Shown here: positions 54,059 through 64,000 of the stretch, one piece after another | Numbering within the stretch: position 1 is the first letter of the stretch | How the letters are laid out: each line of letters starts with the position of its first letter | NCBI GenBank assembly: GCA_009829735.1 | Contig: CM020619.1 | Span: 19,597,816-19,661,815 of the forward strand | Length of the DNA stretch: 64,000 nucleotides | Direction: 5' to 3' | Source of the DNA: Pyropia yezoensis | Taxonomy: Eukaryota; Rhodophyta; Bangiophyceae; Bangiales; Bangiaceae | The notes under the pieces: model-generated | Databases searched by the model: none | Told to the model about the DNA's origin: nothing | What the model saw: only the letters and a program-made list of their open reading frames with translations | Translations under genes and position numbers: made by a program

Positions 54059-55441
54059 GCCACCTCCAATACGCAGACGGACTTCTCGAGATGAGAAAGG
54101 GGGAAAGATGCTCGGAGGGGGGAGGATGGGGAAGGAGGACAGGTGGGGGGCGGGAGGGGCAGAGGCGAGGGGGGGGGGAGACGGGGAGAAGAGGAGGGGG
54201 GGCGTGGGCAGATAGAACAGAGCGGCACATGAACGAGACGAGACAAGAAGGTCCTCAGCTAGGAGTCCACAGGGGGCGCAAGCGTCTCTTTACATAAGGC
54301 ACTGCCACCTGCCCTGTGGACGACTGGCCACGCCGCCGCTCCATAGCGCAAAACTGGCGCGCGCGCGCTGAAGAAAATGTAAAAGGCGCGACCCTCCCAC
54401 GCAGAAAGTGGCGCGCTCACCCTCGGCTGACGCAAACGTCGGACAAGCCGCGGACGCGGGCGACTTGGAGACCCGTCTTCCAGCGAGTTAAAAGGTCGAG
54501 CACACCTCGCATGCGTCTGGGTGCCAGCAAAACCGTAGGACTGCAGTAGGTTGAACTCCAGACAAGGCCTCCATATAAATGTATCTAATTAGGAGTTGGA
54601 ATCTGGGACGCGCCCTGAGCCTTGGCTTAAGCCACCAATAACCGTGAATCGTCCTCAGAGGACTGGAGCTTGCAAGTATTGCAAAGGGTGACATAGTGGT
54701 GTGAACGACCCCATCTCGATGTTCCCGGATCGGATTCGACACAACCCATTTTAAGTAACTCCTCCCGGTTTTCGTGCCTGGTTGGGGCACGGATGGGGAA
54801 TGGGAATGGGGATACACCATTCTTGTCGGAAATGGGGTGACCCCATGCCCATTCCCCTTTCTCGCACTCTGGTTGGGGCTCGACAACGTGTCCGATCGTG
54901 ATCGCACAGGCAATTTTTGCAATATCATTCTAGCGCGGCACGATCGATGACGACCGCTACTCGATCGCTGGCGGATCTGGCTCATGCAGAATACGTGGAA
55001 GGGGGAGGATGCGGTGTGCCAGGTGTCGCGAGGCCGCTGGGTCGACCGCGTTAGGCGGGCAGCCCCCGTAACCCGTCTCCAGGAGGCCACTCCGCTGCCC
55101 GCTGCTGCAGGGCCGCTCGCGTGGAGGGCAGGGCGCCCACGTGGGGCGCCGACATTGTGGGGCGGTCGGTTGCGTGCTGGCCCCCTCCCCGTCGGGCGGG
55201 GGACACGACGAGTTCCGATTGGCCGTAAGGCATATAGTTGGCGGGAGGGGGGGGGGGGACTGCGAGACGCCACCATGGGGAGCGCGGGAGACAATTTCTT
55301 TATTGGTCGAGCGGACCGGGTCGCGGGCGGGGTGCAGCAGACACTGATTGAGGCGTCTGTCGACGTGACAACCTTCCCCTCAACCGCCACCGTCGTCGCG
55401 ACCGTCTCTCTCCCGCGCCACTTTTTTCCCACCCACGCATC
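54059..55441. other. Inter-element region with hairpin and GATCG cluster
   Basis: Contains an inverted repeat at 54795-54811 / 54841-54857 (GGGGAATGGGAATGGGG, 16 of 17 matched) and, at 54890-54970, several GATCG words with GCAATTTTTGCAATAT and GACCGCTACTCGATCG. Similar words occur upstream of element C at 62100-62175. This is probably the left end of element B. Exact termini not resolved. Confidence 0.5.
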
Positions 55442-57077
55442 ATGGCCGAGCAGGACCCGCTGGCCCTGGACGTTGAGAATGTGCTGGCTGACTCGGATGA
55501 CATGGACGTGGCAGAAGCTGTTGCTGCACATATGACTGTTCTGCACAACTGGCGGGTGCGCAAGCGTGGTGCCCTCGTTGGCGGTATCCGTCTCTTTCGT
55601 GGGCGTGTCGTGGCGCGTCGGCCTAATAAGCTGCGCAGCTTTGGGAGGGGGTTGCGTGGGATTCTAATCGATTAATTTCGGGTGTCTGGAAACCCGCCGG
55701 TGTACGACGAGGATTACTTTGAGCGTCGCTTTCGGGTGCTGCGGAGTGCGTTTGTGCGTGTATACCAGGCTGTGAAGGACCAGCCTGGGTTTATACAAAC
55801 TATTGATGCTATTGGCCGACCGCGCGCGCACCCGCTGCAGAAGCTGGTCGCTGCTTTTCGGGTGCTCGCATACGGGGAGTCAACTGATCGTCCGGACGAA
55901 TATTGCCGCATTTCTCGCTCGACAGTGGATAATGCTGTGCGTGACGTGGTGTATTACATTGTGGCTATCTTTGGGCCAAACTATTTGCGGCAGCCGAACG
56001 CGGAGGAGCTGACGATCTTGCTGAAGCGGAGCGCGGAGCGGGGCGTACCAGGCTATATTGGATCGCTTGACTGCTCGCATTGGGAGTGGCGGGCGTGCCC
56101 GAAGGGCATGCAGAGGTTCTTTCAGAACCGCAAGGGGCGCAGATCTATAGTTATGGAGACTGTTTGCGAGGAGGACCTGTACATCTGGCATCTCTTTTGT
56201 TGGTTGCCCCGGCAGTATGAACGACATTAACGTTATGCAGCAGTCGCCGCTGTACCACGACATCACGGCGGGTTTGTGGCCGCCACGGGACCGGCCCTTT
56301 ACCGCCAATGGAGTCACTCGCACGCTGCTGTACTACCTCACTGACAAGATCTATCCCAACTATGCTTTTTTTGTGCAGGCGTATGCCAACCCAGACATGG
56401 AGAAGAAGCGGATCTTTAACCATCTTCAGGAGGCGCTGAGGAAGGACGTGGAGAGGCTGTATGCTGTTTTGACCGCACGCTGGCATACTTCCCTTCATCC
56501 TGCGCGCTATGCGACAGTCGCGCGGATCACGGTCGTCGCCAAGGCCGTGGCCATTTTGCACAACATGGTTACGGAGGTACGTCGGGGCGGGTATTTGTCT
56601 CGCCGGCGAGCGCGCATGAGAGCTGCTGGGGGGGGGGCGGGGATGGGGGGCGCCGGTAGTGCTGCTGCTGGGGTTGGGGCACCCGGCGGTGGGGCTGACG
56701 GGGGGCTCCCCCCTCTGGCAGGCCCTCCCCCCGCTGTTCAGCCACTTGGGCAGCTGCCTGTGGACCCTTTTTTGCGGGCTGCGCAGGCGTGGAGGGAGGT
56801 GCGGAACCAGACCGCGCACGTAGCTTTGCGCAATTACCTGGCGGCCGACATCTTACAAGGACCGCGCAGCACTTCTGGAGCACTACCTTTGAGTTTTATG
56901 GCTGAGCTGGACATGGTACAAGAGCAAAAGTTTTTTTTTCCCCGTTGGGCAGGGTTTTTTCTTTCCTTGGAACACTTCGCCGTACCGCAGAGCTTGGGCA
57001 GTATAGTACAAAAGTACAAGAGCGCGCCAGCGTCCATAAAACAGTGCGCCATGATAGAAACAGCGGCCCGACTTTAG
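55442..57077 (+). pseudogene. PIF/Harbinger transposase (plant-transposon type), decayed, element B
   Basis: Related to element C rather than A. The frame starts at ATG 55442 (MAEQDPLALDVEN). It is broken by TAA at 55673-55675, where element C has a Tyr codon (YFGVDG), and by one extra T in the T run 56195-56198, after which the frame changes. Catalytic residues survive in the fragments: Asp in GSLDCSHWEW, Asp in YYLTDKIYP, Glu in KDVERLYAVL. The segment ends ALRNYLAAD plus a short tail. Both lesions would prevent a full product. There are no introns, unlike element A. Confidence 0.85.
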
Positions 57078-57690
57078 TATATACGTGAGTGTAGGGCGGC
57101 CAGTGCAAAAAAAGAGCGGAAAGAGATGGAACAACAGTCGGTGGTAGTCCCCAAGTCATTTTGTAGCGCGATCGCTGAGCGGCCGGTCATACAGCAGGCA
57201 CTGCCGCCCCCTTCGCGCGTGGTGGTCATCAGGATAATCTCTCCGCCCCTTTCTAGAACTCCGCCACTCTCCCGGTCACGCGCCTCACACCTCGGGACGC
57301 CATCAGACACTCACGTGGTCACTCAAGCCGGCCACGGCACGCGCCGCCACTTCCCCCCCCCACCCACACCAAGTGACTCCCCCCAACTCCCTTCCACGTA
57401 CGTTGTGGCGGACACCGTTCCCCCCTCAGTCGGACCCGCATGTGGGCACAAGCGACTCCTTTGAGGCGAGGACGGCTTATAGGGCTGACAAGACAAAGGG
57501 ACAAGTTAGGTAGGAAAAAAAAAAGCCCCTGCCGAGTGGGGCAAAAAAAATCCTTTGCTCATGCGCTGCCACTACTCAAGCTACAACAGGTCCAATGGCT
57601 GCCACTCGTATCACAGGTCCACCAGGAACAGCAAGTACATAGTCGTCACAAAGATACAAAACAAAGCAAAAGAACACAAGAAAGTGCACG
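57078..57690. other. Gap between convergent element B genes
   Basis: No frame or repeat of note; several A-rich patches near 57510-57550 and 57650-57680 may be 3' ends. Confidence 0.4.
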
Positions 57691-59142
57691 CTAGGTGCAG
57701 TGGGAGTCGCTGCTGGCGGATGACCCGGAGGACATGTCCTGCAACTGTGGCGGGAGGTGAGAGAGAGGAGGGTATTGGGGTTCTTCCTCAGAGAGGGGCA
57801 CGGTGGTGAGAAGCACGCGATTGAGGCGCTTCTCGGCTGTGGCGGCTTTGCGCCGCTGAGACTCGGTGCCACGCGTCCGCTTCATCGGCACAACCGCAGG
57901 TGTCGGGGGTGCAGAGGGCTGTGGCACGGCCGCAGCAGGTCCATCAGTTGCAGAAGGTGGGAAGACCTTTGTGGCGACGGGTTCAACAGCTTCTGTGGCC
58001 GCAGATGCGGCCGGATCAGGTCCATCAGGTACAGCAGCCTCATCAGCAGGGGCTCCCGACTGTGGGCGTGACTCCCGAACGGGCGGGGCCTGGGGAGGTG
58101 GCGGGGGTGGCTGCTCCCACTCGTCGTCTTCGATCTCATACACTGCCAGTCCTGCAGGGGTAGGTGCAGCAACAGCAGGAGGAGCGCTCTTGTCCATAGT
58201 GATGCTAGCGGCGGCCAGTGCAGCGCGGGCCTTGGCCTGGCGGAACATCTTCGCCTCCTCAGTAAACCGCATCTCAGGTAGGTTGAAAAGTAGAATAGAG
58301 GATCGCTCCTTGGAGGCGTTGGCAATAGCCTCAAGAGCGGCCGTGCTGGCCTTCATCTCCCTAGACATGATCAGCTCCTCAGCTTTTTGCCGCTTGGTCG
58401 CCTTGGTGCCCATGGGGCGGCGCTCAAATGGGCGGCCGGCGCGCGGGGACTTGCCAGCCCCAGGTGCCCGTCCAGCACCCACCGCACCACCCGCAGCTCC
58501 AGTTCCCGCAGCACCACCAGCACCTACAGTGACACCGCCGGCACTTGCGCTTGCAGCACCTGCACCGCGTCCAGATCCACTGCCGCTGTCCCCGACATCT
58601 GCAGAGTCGTCGTCGTCGTCGCTGTCACTGTCGCTGCTCTCACCACCGGAGAGGCCACAAGCAAAAGCCCCAGCCGCCCCACTCCACTTGTCGTACCCCC
58701 GCATCACCCTCCAGCATGGCACCCACTTCGCCAGGTGGTAGTGTTTGCGCTTGTCCGCCGCAGGTGCTGTCCCGTCAATACGACGCTGGTGGGCCTGGAT
58801 CGCTGCATAGACGGGCTGGCCCTTGCTGTGGGCAAGGGCCCCCAAAATCATCGCCGCCTCGTCCGGGTTGCCAGCCAGGTCCATCCGCTGCACGGCCAGC
58901 CAGGAGGATGCAAATGCGCTTACCCCCTTCTTGGGCTTGTCCATCACCTTCTTCACCGCGCTCACCGTCCGCGCCACATAGTCCTCATTTCCCAGCACCG
59001 CCTCGTCGTATGCCTCTGACACTGCCGCCCAAAACTCAGCGCTCCTCTGGTCGGTCCCCTTAATGGGGTCGTTGATGACAACCAAAAACCCATTGCAGAG
59101 CACCTCCAGCTCCTCACTCGTCCACCCCCCTTGCGTGCCCAT
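57691..59142 (-). CDS. Element B accessory protein (Myb/NAM-associated-like), 483 aa
   Basis: Begins MGTQGGWTSEELEVLCNGFL followed by INDPIKGTDQRSAEFWAAVSEAY, a layout typical of Harbinger-linked Myb/NAM-associated proteins (W-x2-EE/D-x-L, NDP-x-GTDQ, FW). A second part has YAAIQAHQRRIDG and DKRKHYHLAKWVPCWRVM. After an acidic Ser/Asp run and Gly/Ala linker comes a basic KATKRQKAEELI helix and a C-terminal region like the NAM-associated domain (EMKASTAALEAIANASKERS). The frame is complete to TAG, although its partner transposase is broken. It converges with that gene, so it could still serve related elements in trans. Confidence 0.75.
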   Translation of the reverse strand: MGTQGGWTSEELEVLCNGFLVVINDPIKGTDQRSAEFWAAVSEAYDEAVLGNEDYVARTVSAVKKVMDKPKKGVSAFASSWLAVQRMDLAGNPDEAAMILGALAHSKGQPVYAAIQAHQRRIDGTAPAADKRKHYHLAKWVPCWRVMRGYDKWSGAAGAFACGLSGGESSDSDSDDDDDSADVGDSGSGSGRGAGAASASAGGVTVGAGGAAGTGAAGGAVGAGRAPGAGKSPRAGRPFERRPMGTKATKRQKAEELIMSREMKASTAALEAIANASKERSSILLFNLPEMRFTEEAKMFRQAKARAALAAASITMDKSAPPAVAAPTPAGLAVYEIEDDEWEQPPPPPPQAPPVRESRPQSGAPADEAAVPDGPDPAASAATEAVEPVATKVFPPSATDGPAAAVPQPSAPPTPAVVPMKRTRGTESQRRKAATAEKRLNRVLLTTVPLSEEEPQYPPLSHLPPQLQDMSSGSSASSDSHCT

Positions 59143-59152
59143 TTTTCTGGGG

Positions 59153-59264
59153 CTAGTAGCGCGGCGGGGGCCGCAGGTGTCGCCCGTCAGGGCGGCGAGG
59201 GCTGTCGTCAGCGTCGCCCCTGCGGTAGTTGGGCGGCGGGGGCGGGCCACGCGGAGGGAGCGGC

Positions 59265-59295
<31 letters not shown>

Positions 59296-59914
59296 AGGCC
59301 GCCCCCTGATGCGGGTGGTAGCGCGGGTGGTAGCAGCGTCCGCCGTCATGGCGGCCACCAAACCGCTGCAGCGGCAGCGGACGGGAAGGGCGACGTCAGG
59401 CGAGCGGGCCCAAGCTTCTTGGCCCCCCTGCAGGTCGGTAGGTCGGCGACCAGCCGTCGCGGGTGCGCTGCCGCTGCGGCGGCGGCAGGTACTCGTCGTT
59501 GGGAGGGGGGGGCGGGGGTGGCCAACCGTTCTCGTCGTCAGCGTCCTCGTAGTAGCGTTGCGGGGGGGGCGGGGGGGGGCGATCGAAGCCTCCCCGACCG
59601 AGGTCCAGCTCCCAGAGAGGGCGGCGCGCCGGCGCCCACGAAGATTCGGGGTATGGAGGAGGGCTGCGACGATGAGGCGGTGGTGAACGGCGGGGATCGG
59701 CGGGTCCCGCCCCTGGAGAAGGCCACAGCGGGCGCGCCGGCGTCTGGCAGGGGCACACATAGCCCGTGTGGCAATCGCAGGAGCAACCGGGGGGAGGCGG
59801 GGGCGGGGGGCCACCCCAACGGCCCCACTCATCCGCGTAGGGGCCGCGGGGGTCTCGCAGCGGCCGCTTGCCGCTCGCGGCGTACCGGCCGCCATCGTCG
59901 TAACGGTGGCTCAT
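59153..59914 (-). pseudogene. Pro/Tyr-rich protein with one in-frame TGA, unknown
   Basis: Frame from ATG 59914 (MSHRYDDGGRYAASG) to TAG at 59153, interrupted only by TGA at 59396-59398. Composition is Pro, Tyr, Asp and Arg-rich on both sides of the stop, with a CSCDCHTGYVCPC cysteine cluster near residue 42 and polyproline runs, so the two halves look like one protein. CGA to TGA would explain the stop. It ends 11 bp before the start of the accessory gene on the same strand. Whether it belongs to the element or to the host is unknown. Confidence 0.45.
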
Positions 59915-60287
59915 GGCGGGCGGGCAGGGTAGGTGGTGGTGGTGTGCGTGAGTGACGGCGCGCGGGAGAGGGCAGCGAGCCCCGCACCCGGCGAAGCCAG
60001 GCAGGGGCCGCACGCGGAAAAGATATGAGCGCGCGGGCAGGTTGGCGCGGGCGGGAAGGGGACGGTCACCACGGCGAAGGGAAGCGGGTCGGGCTTGCCG
60101 CGCAGGACGGCGTGCCACCCCCCCACTCAATTCGGGGGGCGGCACTCCCCCCCCTCTGACCGTGTTGCACGGGGGGGGCGCGCCTGGTGCACACGCCCCC
60201 CCCCCCCCCTCAGAACGCAAGCCAGGGGGGTGCCCCCCCTCTCAGGTCCGGGTGGGGGGGGGGGCACCCCCCACCCCTCCAGCACTA

Positions 60288-60880
60288 TTCAGGGGGGGGG
60301 GGCACAGCGCGACCCATGTTGCAACCCACGCACCCCCCCCCCCAGAAGCGCTCTCTCGCGCCACCCCCCCCGCCCCCCCGCCAATCGGCCGCCCCATCGT
60401 CCCGCGGGGTGTCCCCCCCCCTCACAGTCAAGCGTTGGGCGGGGGGGGAGCAGCCCCCCACGTCACCTGCCCTGTTCAGGGGGGGGGGGGCACAGCGCGA
60501 CACACAATCTAGCCTAAGCACCCCCCCCTGGAGTGCCCTCCCGCGCACCCCCCCCGCCCCCCCGGCAATTCGGTGCCCTCCCGCCAGTCCGGCGCCCCCT
60601 CGTCCCGCCTAGTGTCGTCCACCCCTCGAACCAAGCGCTTGGCGGGGGAGGGTGCTCCCCAAGCCTCCTGCACACTTCAGGGGGGGGGGGGCACAGCGCG
60701 GTCCACCATCCAGCACTTACAACCCCCTCAGGAGCTCCCTCCCCAGCACCCCCTCCGCCCACCCGCCAATCCGGCGCCCCCTGGTCCTGCCAATCAGGCG
60801 GGCAGATCGCCCAAACCCCCCCCACCACCACGCACGAAAGGGGGCGGCCGCCAAACAAGTCTTCTGCGCGCCCGCGCTCG
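60288..60880. repeat. Degenerate tandem repeat, about 190-bp period
   Basis: Units start at TTCAGGGG followed by GGCACAGCGCG at 60288, 60475 and 60676 (spacing 187 and 201 bp). Each then shows a CCGCCAATC/GGCAATTC-GGCGCCCC segment, a TCGTCCCGC word and GCG(T/C)TTGG(G)CGGGGG. Length differences are mostly in C and G runs. Confidence 0.75.
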
Positions 60881-61992
60881 GCAACGACTCCCTCGAACCC
60901 GGCCACCCTCCCGTTGGCCGCGGACGGCGGTTTTTGTGGCGCGGGGGGCGCGACACACCCCGCCTAGGCGCTGTAGGCCTACGTGGGGCCGATGTCGCGG
61001 AAGCCAGCCCCCCCTCCCCTTCGCCCCCCCCCCCGCCCGCCTCAGCTCGACGACCCGGCGGCGCCAGACGCTCCCGGGAAAGCGTCCAGGCGCCAACGGG
61101 AGGCGTGCAGGGGCGTTGACAGCGCGGCGCTGTGGTCGCCACTGACCGGCAGCCGCTCAGGAGACGAGCCTGTCCGCCACACACGCACGCTTCAACGCCT
61201 GCTGGAAACGATCACGAAAAATCTCCCAGGGACTGGGGGGGCGTGGAGAACCATGCTCGGCCACGCGCCACCAATGGCAGGCCTCGGCGGGCTGCCATCG
61301 CTGGGGTTGGGATTCACACGCACGCCAATATGGGGACGTGGCCTGCTACGGCTGCGTCGTGGCACGCCGAGGGCTCCGTTTTAAGAAAATTGACCAGCGA
61401 CGACCGCTTCTCGATCGCCCATGATCGCCCATGACCGGCTAGGATCGCGTGTGATCACCGACGTGTCACGCCATACAGCCATGCACCGAGCGACGATTGC
61501 GCTTCGAAAGCCGGTCGATTGACAGCGTGCACTCGATACACGCAACACGCCAGGCAGCCAAGTTTTACATTTTTAAACAAATGGAAAACAGTGGAACGTC
61601 GCCATGTGTGTCGGTGCCCGATCGTATACCGCCCGTTGACGGCGTTCTACACATGTACATCCAAATCGGTTGGGGCACCAGGTTTGTAAATGGGCACTCC
61701 ACTCACAGGCCGCCACGTGCCATACGTGGCATCCTGGAATGAATATTTGGGGCGTTGGGATGGACGTGGTAAGAGCATACCCACCAACAGCAAATCCCAA
61801 CCGAATATGCACACGTTGCAGAAAATTGCAGCCGAAAGGGACCAAATCGTGCTCAAATGAGGTCATTCTGGGCCTCATGGTCGTGTAGGGTGCCATACAG
61901 CAACAATGGACATTCATTCAGGTTCCATCCGGATTGGTCCGAGTTATCCAAATCAATGTAACTCCTTCTACATTGGCAGTCAAGAATGGGGC

Positions 61993-62045
61993 TTGGTCTT
62001 GGTCACCCCCCATTTTTTTCGAGAATGGGGGGTGACCAAGACCAA
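61993..62045. repeat. Perfect 22-bp inverted repeat upstream of element C
   Basis: Arms 61993-62014 (TTGGTCTTGGTCACCCCCCA plus TT) and 62024-62045 are exact reverse complements around 9 nt; weaker pairing extends outward. An analogous, shorter hairpin occupies the same relative place before element B (54795-54857). Confidence 0.9.
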
Positions 62046-62678
62046 TCCCCATCCAGGAGGGTGACTTGGGCGCTGCTTGGGGCTCTTGTAGCCTGTGTCG
62101 TGGCAATTTTTCCAATACCGTTCTAGCCGGAATCGATCGCACCTGCGACACTGGACGATCGCTACTCGATTGGGGGCTGTGGATCCCCCCCTCCTCGGAT
62201 TGTGCCACTGCGCGACAAAGGCCCGACCGCCCTTCCCGGCCCGCCCAGCCCCTATGGCTATGGGCCCGGTCCACTGTCTGCCGAGTCCGGTGGCGGGTAG
62301 AAGGCCGTGCGATCCGCCGCCCAGCCCCCCCGCTGATGCGGTTTGGGAGGGGGTGCTTATGCTGATTGGCTACCGCAGTCGGGACCTCGGTGGCCGGCGC
62401 TGCAGGCGCTGCCTAGTGTGGGGGATAGACCGGCCGGTGGGAAGATTCTTTGGCCCCCGTTGGTAGGTCGCTGGCAGGAGGGTTGCCAGTGCAGGGGGGC
62501 TGCAAACCGCCCCCCCCCCCGTGCGGCCAGACCGGGGGGTGCCGTTTGTGGGGCGGCCGCCGTCGCCGTGGGCCCCACCATCGTCGTCGCGTCCACCATC
62601 GTCGTGACGCCCACCATCATCGCCACCGTCCCCACCGCCACAACCGCACACCACGGCCACCCGTGGCCCACCCGCACC

Positions 62679-64000
62679 ATGGACGCTGCTGTGGATCCAG
62701 ACGTTGCGGCCTTGATGCAGGACCAGGAGGACCTGGAGGCTGCCTCGGTTGTTGCCGCGCACTTGGCTGTGCTGCGCCGCTTTCGTCAGCGCGTGCACGC
62801 GGCGCGGTGCGGCCGTCGGCCACGGTACCGGGGATCCGTGAGGGGCCGGAGGGCCAACAAGCCACGTAACTTTTCTGCTGGTTTGCGTGCCCTACTGAGA
62901 AATTATTTTGGGGTGGACGGTGCCCCTCCCGTGTACTCGGAGCCTGATTTTGAGCGTCGTTTTCGTGTCCCGCGCGTGGTGTTTGTGCGCATCTACCGTG
63001 CGCTGCAGGACCAGCCGTGGTGGAAGCAGGCCGTGAACGCGACAGGTCGCTTGCAGTCTCATCCTCTGCAGAAGCTGGTGGCCGCTCTTCGTGTCCTTGG
63101 GTACGGGGAAGCTGCTGACCGCGCGGACGAGTACTGTCGCATCTCCTCCACGACCATTGACCTCGCTGTGAAGAAACTGATTGAATTTATTGGTGATGAG
63201 TATGGACCTGTTTATTTGCGCCACCCCAACGACGCGGAGATGGCCATCCTTTTGAAGCGGAACGCGGAGAGGGGAATGCCGGGGTGTATGGGGTCTCTGG
63301 ATTGCTTGCAGTGAGAGTGGAAGAACTGCCCGAAGGGCCAGGCGGGGCTCTACCAGAACCGGAAGGGGAGGCGCACGGTCGTTATGGAGACTGTGTGTGA
63401 CGAGAACCTGTATATCTGGCACCTGTTTGTCGGGTGCCCGGGCAGCATGAACGACCTCAACGTGATGCAGCAGTCGCCGCTCTACCACGCCGTCATTGCG
63501 GGGGATTGGCCCCCCCGCAGCTCGGCCTTTACCGTCAATGGCAAGTCGCGCACACTGCCTTACTACCTTGTCGACGGAATCTACCCACACTACGCGTTTT
63601 TCATCCGCTCGTACGTCAACCCCAACACCGAGAAGCGGAAGACATTTAACCGTCTGCAGGAGGCGATTCGCAAAGACGTCGAGCGCCTGTACGCGGTTTT
63701 GACGGCACGCTTCCATATAGCCATGCATCCCGCGCGTTACGCACGCGTCACCACCATCTGCGCGGCTGTCAAGGCGGTCGCTATCCTGCACAATATGGTA
63801 ACGGAGCTACGACGGGGGGGGTATCTGGCCCGGCAGCGGCGGGAATTTGCCGCGGCCGTAAGTGGAGATGTGGGGGAAGCCGACGGGGGAGACGGACCTG
63901 TTGACGCTGCCGCCGGGGTTGGCGCACCCAGCGGCGGTGGGGGGGACACAGCAGGCTACGGCACCCTCGCAGGTTTGGGCGGCCTGCCGCCGGTCGTGCT
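62679..64000 (+). pseudogene. PIF/Harbinger transposase, one in-frame TGA, truncated by window end (element C)
   Basis: Frame from ATG 62679 (MDAAVDPDVAALMQ) to the window edge, interrupted only by TGA at 63312-63314. That codon falls right after the first catalytic Asp (GSLDC), where element B has Trp (HWEW), so TGG to TGA is the simple explanation. The rest is well preserved: FERRFRVPRVVFVRIYRAL, HPLQKLVAALRVLGYGE, DEYCRISSTTIDLAV, YLRHPNDAEMAILLKR, YIWHLFVGCPGSMNDLNVM, second Asp in YYLVDGIYPHYAFF, Glu in RKDVERLYAVLTAR. Very similar to element B along its length. A recent loss, or a codon read through, would look like this. Confidence 0.85.

Larger units (their letters stand above)
59915..62678. 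other. Inter-element region: tandem repeat, GATCG clusters, hairpin
   Basis: Holds the roughly 190-bp C/G-rich tandem listed separately. A GATCG-rich stretch lies at 61385-61465, near the expected right end of element B. AT-richer noncoding sequence lies at 61480-61980, with a perfect hairpin at 61993-62045 upstream of element C. No host gene was recognised. Confidence 0.5.

Noticed and set aside
1..64000. tRNA or rRNA genes
   Set aside because: Looked for T-loop/GTTCRANNC patterns and rRNA-like segments by eye; none gave a convincing cloverleaf. A covariance-model scan would settle this.

Overview
The window looks like nuclear DNA of a photosynthetic eukaryote, most plausibly a bangiophycean red alga (Porphyra/Pyropia-like); the assignment is inference. 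The sequence is extremely GC-rich. Recognisable genes are eukaryotic and mostly single-exon: mitochondrial aconitase, a Rieske protein with a presequence, ELP3, RFT1, an SLC25-type carrier and a RETICULATA-family (DUF3411) protein. They sit between long low-complexity tracts with G or C runs of 25-37 nt. A membrane-anchored GH113-type mannanase would suit an alga with mannan in its wall. No bacterial operon or bacterial promoter structure is seen.

Layout. 1-3.9 kb is low-complexity. 3.9-5.0 kb is a Ser/Thr kinase. 7.0-11.0 kb is a mosaic: an SLC25-like carrier whose 5' end lies in duplicated DNA, a shortened Rieske copy, a shortened aquaglyceroporin copy, four 54-bp units each carrying a perfect palindrome, and scraps resembling a sulfotransferase and an S9 peptidase. 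12.5-13.0 kb is an AT-rich MITE with terminal inverted repeats and a 4-bp target-site duplication. 13.5-25.1 kb is a gene-dense stretch: RETICULATA-like (+), aconitase (+), ELP3 (-), lysophospholipid acyltransferase (-), F-box-like (+). 28.2-42 kb holds a proline-rich PH-domain protein, the intact Rieske gene, a two-exon zinc-cluster/membrane protein, the intact aquaglyceroporin, RFT1 and the GH113-type enzyme. 42-49 kb is mostly homopolymers and minisatellites. 49-64 kb is an accessory block with three PIF/Harbinger-type transposase genes. The first appears intact with three exons, the second is decayed, and the third carries one nonsense codon and runs off the window. The first two have a convergent accessory gene.

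Main story. The 7,981-10,243 segment is a compressed copy of 29,603-36,891. Block R (3' flank plus 199 codons of Rieske) and block M (most of the aquaglyceroporin) are 5.0 kb apart in the intact locus but fused in the copy, with 3 bp of microhomology. The copy gives a Rieske reading frame without presequence, a truncated channel, and a new 5' end for the neighbouring carrier. The host genes share no single pathway. They cover respiration and the TCA cycle (aconitase, Rieske, carrier), tRNA modification (ELP3), N-glycan precursor flipping (RFT1), lipid synthesis (acyltransferase) and plastid or wall functions. Several apparent frame breaks lie exactly in G/C homopolymers, so some may be assembly errors.
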